Notes under the pieces: model-generated | What the model was told of the DNA's origin: nothing | What the model saw: the letters and a program-made list of their open reading frames with translations, nothing else | The model's database searches: none | Program-made: the position numbers and the translations under genes | In this document: positions 5,944-6,614 of the stretch, piece by piece | Layout: each line of letters begins with the position of its first letter | Position numbering within the stretch: position 1 is the stretch's first letter | DNA from: Microthrixaceae bacterium | GTDB lineage: Bacteria > Actinomycetota > Acidimicrobiia > Acidimicrobiales > Acidimicrobilacustridaceae | Assembly: GCA_023264915.1 (NCBI GenBank) | Contig: JAHFUU010000150.1 | Span: forward strand, 1-6,614 | Direction of reading: 5' to 3' | DNA length: 6,614 nt

Positions 5944-6234
5944 GTGCTGGTTTGCCCACGCTGCCAGGGTCTCGTTGAACCGGGCTCGGCACTTTGCCCG
6001 ACTTGCGCGTACGATCCTCGCACCGGCGACACCGCTCTCAACCCGCCCCGAGCCGAACAGGCCGGCACCGAGAGCGGCATGGTCGCAGTGGTCGCGTCGG
6101 CGCTGAGCGTTCTGCTGGCAGTGGTGCTGGTCATCTTCGCGATCACCTACACGTTCCGCACCTATGTGACCGAACGTCCCAGTGCCGCTCGGACCTTTGC
6201 AACCGAGAGCGGGACCTCACCCAACAGGCGGTGA
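5944..6234 (+). CDS. Small zinc-ribbon protein with one membrane segment
   Basis: Product of 96 residues from a GTG start. The first 22 residues form a zinc ribbon with CPRC and CPTC (Cys4, Cys7, Cys18, Cys21), starting almost at the first residue, which supports this start. A polar stretch follows (23-45), then one hydrophobic helix (about 46-70, VAVVASALSVLLAVVLVIFAI), then a short basic/Ser/Thr-rich tail (71-96). The likely topology is ribbon inside, tail outside. The function is unknown; this is one of many small ribbon-plus-membrane-helix proteins of high-GC bacteria. It shares the ribbon-then-membrane plan with the 3865-4542 product but has no TM2 domain. It is divergent from the SDR and sits exactly between the two copies of the ~200-bp repeat. 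Confidence 0.8.
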   Translation: MLVCPRCQGLVEPGSALCPTCAYDPRTGDTALNPPRAEQAGTESGMVAVVASALSVLLAVVLVIFAITYTFRTYVTERPSAARTFATESGTSPNRR

Positions 6235-6238
6235 GCAA

Positions 6239-6257
6239 GCCAGGAGCTCGCCTTGGC
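6239..6257 (+). terminator. Weak hairpin just after the zinc-ribbon gene
   Basis: GCCAGG and CCTTGGC can pair with one bulged base around a six-base loop (AGCTCG). The hairpin begins five bases past the stop. There is no T-run after it, so it would be at best a weak terminator, or only an mRNA end structure. Confidence 0.2.
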
Positions 6258-6297
6258 ATCAGTGTCCTCTGTCCGCGAAGTCGGGCGCTATTGCAGA

Positions 6298-6498
6298 CTC
6301 TGGTCGAGGCAAGGTTGAAGGTGCCACCACAGCGCAACGGGTCACCGTGGACATCTTCGGGCTTGCCCGTGCGAACCGTGAGCGGCAGCGAGCGGGCCGC
6401 CCACAAGACCAGGTGAGCCCATGGTGGCCCGAGAAGGATGGGCGACCATCCCGACCGTCCCCAGACAGGCTTGTCGAGCCTGGGCGGATCCCCACTAG
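6298..6498. repeat. Interspersed ~200-bp direct repeat, copy B
   Basis: This is the counterpart of copy A (5738-5933), 560 bases downstream in the same orientation. It differs by many transitions, a one-base deletion near 6350, a 10-base insertion at 6377-6386 (CGTGAGCGGC, nearly duplicating the following AGCGAGCGGG) and a two-base gap near 6413. The inverted repeat survives as GAAGGTG (6317-6323) with CATCTTC (6352-6358), where one pair becomes G-U in plus-strand RNA. It occupies most of the gap 6235-6494 and ends at the stop codon of the minus-strand gene at the right edge. Confidence 0.75.
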
Positions 6499-6614
6499 TC
6501 CTGAAACAAGCGCTCGAGATCTTGGTAGGTGTTCGGAGTTGCCGGTTGGGAGGTCCGGCGGCTGGAAGGTGCGATTTGGAGGTGGTTCGCCGGGTCGTGG
6601 TCTACCGGTGGGCG
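6495..6614 (-). CDS. Probable C-terminal fragment of a gene running off the right edge
   Basis: The minus-strand frame is open from the window edge to a TAG at 6497-6495 and gives 39 residues. The fragment is Pro/Ser/Thr/Gln-rich, then ends in TPNTYQDLERLFQD, which reads like a natural helical C-terminus. About 70% of its codons end in G or C. It is too short to assign to a family. A competing plus-strand frame is also open to the edge, but its composition is unlike a protein. If real, this gene converges on the 5944-6234 gene with repeat copy B between them. Confidence 0.35.
   Translation of the reverse strand, partial: RPPVDHDPANHLQIAPSSRRTSQPATPNTYQDLERLFQD

Noticed and set aside
5682..6146. 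N-terminal extension of the SDR frame to 6146
   Set aside because: It covers repeat copy A and runs antisense to the zinc-ribbon gene. SDR proteins normally begin shortly before the TGxxxGxG motif, as they do from 5681.

Overview
The window is high-GC bacterial DNA, gene-dense with short gaps. It most likely comes from an actinomycete-type (Actinomycetota) genome. The evidence is the strongly G/C-ending codons, GTG starts, a twin-arginine lipoprotein, a candidate leaderless gene with a TANNNT box just upstream of its GTG, and a protein that closely resembles mycobacterial EchA6. No rRNA, tRNA, CRISPR array or insertion sequence is visible.

Layout, left to right. (1) Bases 1-1531, plus strand: two crotonase-fold genes whose stop and start overlap by one base (TGATG). 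The first keeps one of the two classical hydratase glutamates. The second keeps neither and looks like EchA6, a non-catalytic acyl-CoA-binding member of the family. (2) 1543-3084, minus strand, convergent with the crotonases: a twin-arginine-exported, lipobox-bearing amidohydrolase_2 protein with a 51-residue segment ahead of its signal. (3) 3283-3858, plus strand, divergent from the amidohydrolase: a membrane-anchored protein of unknown function with an acidic, disordered tail. (4) 3865-4542, minus strand: zinc-ribbon plus TM2-domain membrane protein. (5) 4785-5681, minus strand: classical short-chain dehydrogenase/reductase. (6) 5944-6234, plus strand: small zinc-ribbon plus single-membrane-segment protein. 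(7) 6495-6614, minus strand: probable C-terminal end of a gene that runs off the right edge.

The crotonase pair points to acyl-CoA (fatty acid or branched-chain) metabolism. The SDR and amidohydrolase could belong to the same catabolic or lipid context, but nothing in the sequence ties them to one pathway. Three neighbouring genes (3283-3858, 3865-4542, 5944-6234) encode small membrane proteins of unknown role, two of them with N-terminal double-CxxC zinc ribbons.

The most unusual non-coding signal is a pair of diverged direct repeats of about 200 bp (5738-5933 and 6298-6498) that flank the small zinc-ribbon gene and fill both gaps around it. The core is about 85% identical over 80 columns, with indels that break any reading frame. 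Each copy contains an inverted repeat, and copy A carries promoter-like TANNNT boxes. I do not recognise this element. Also notable are a 15-bp-stem inverted repeat inside the lipoprotein linker and a two-copy 17-bp tandem repeat built from near-palindromes between the SDR and TM2 genes.
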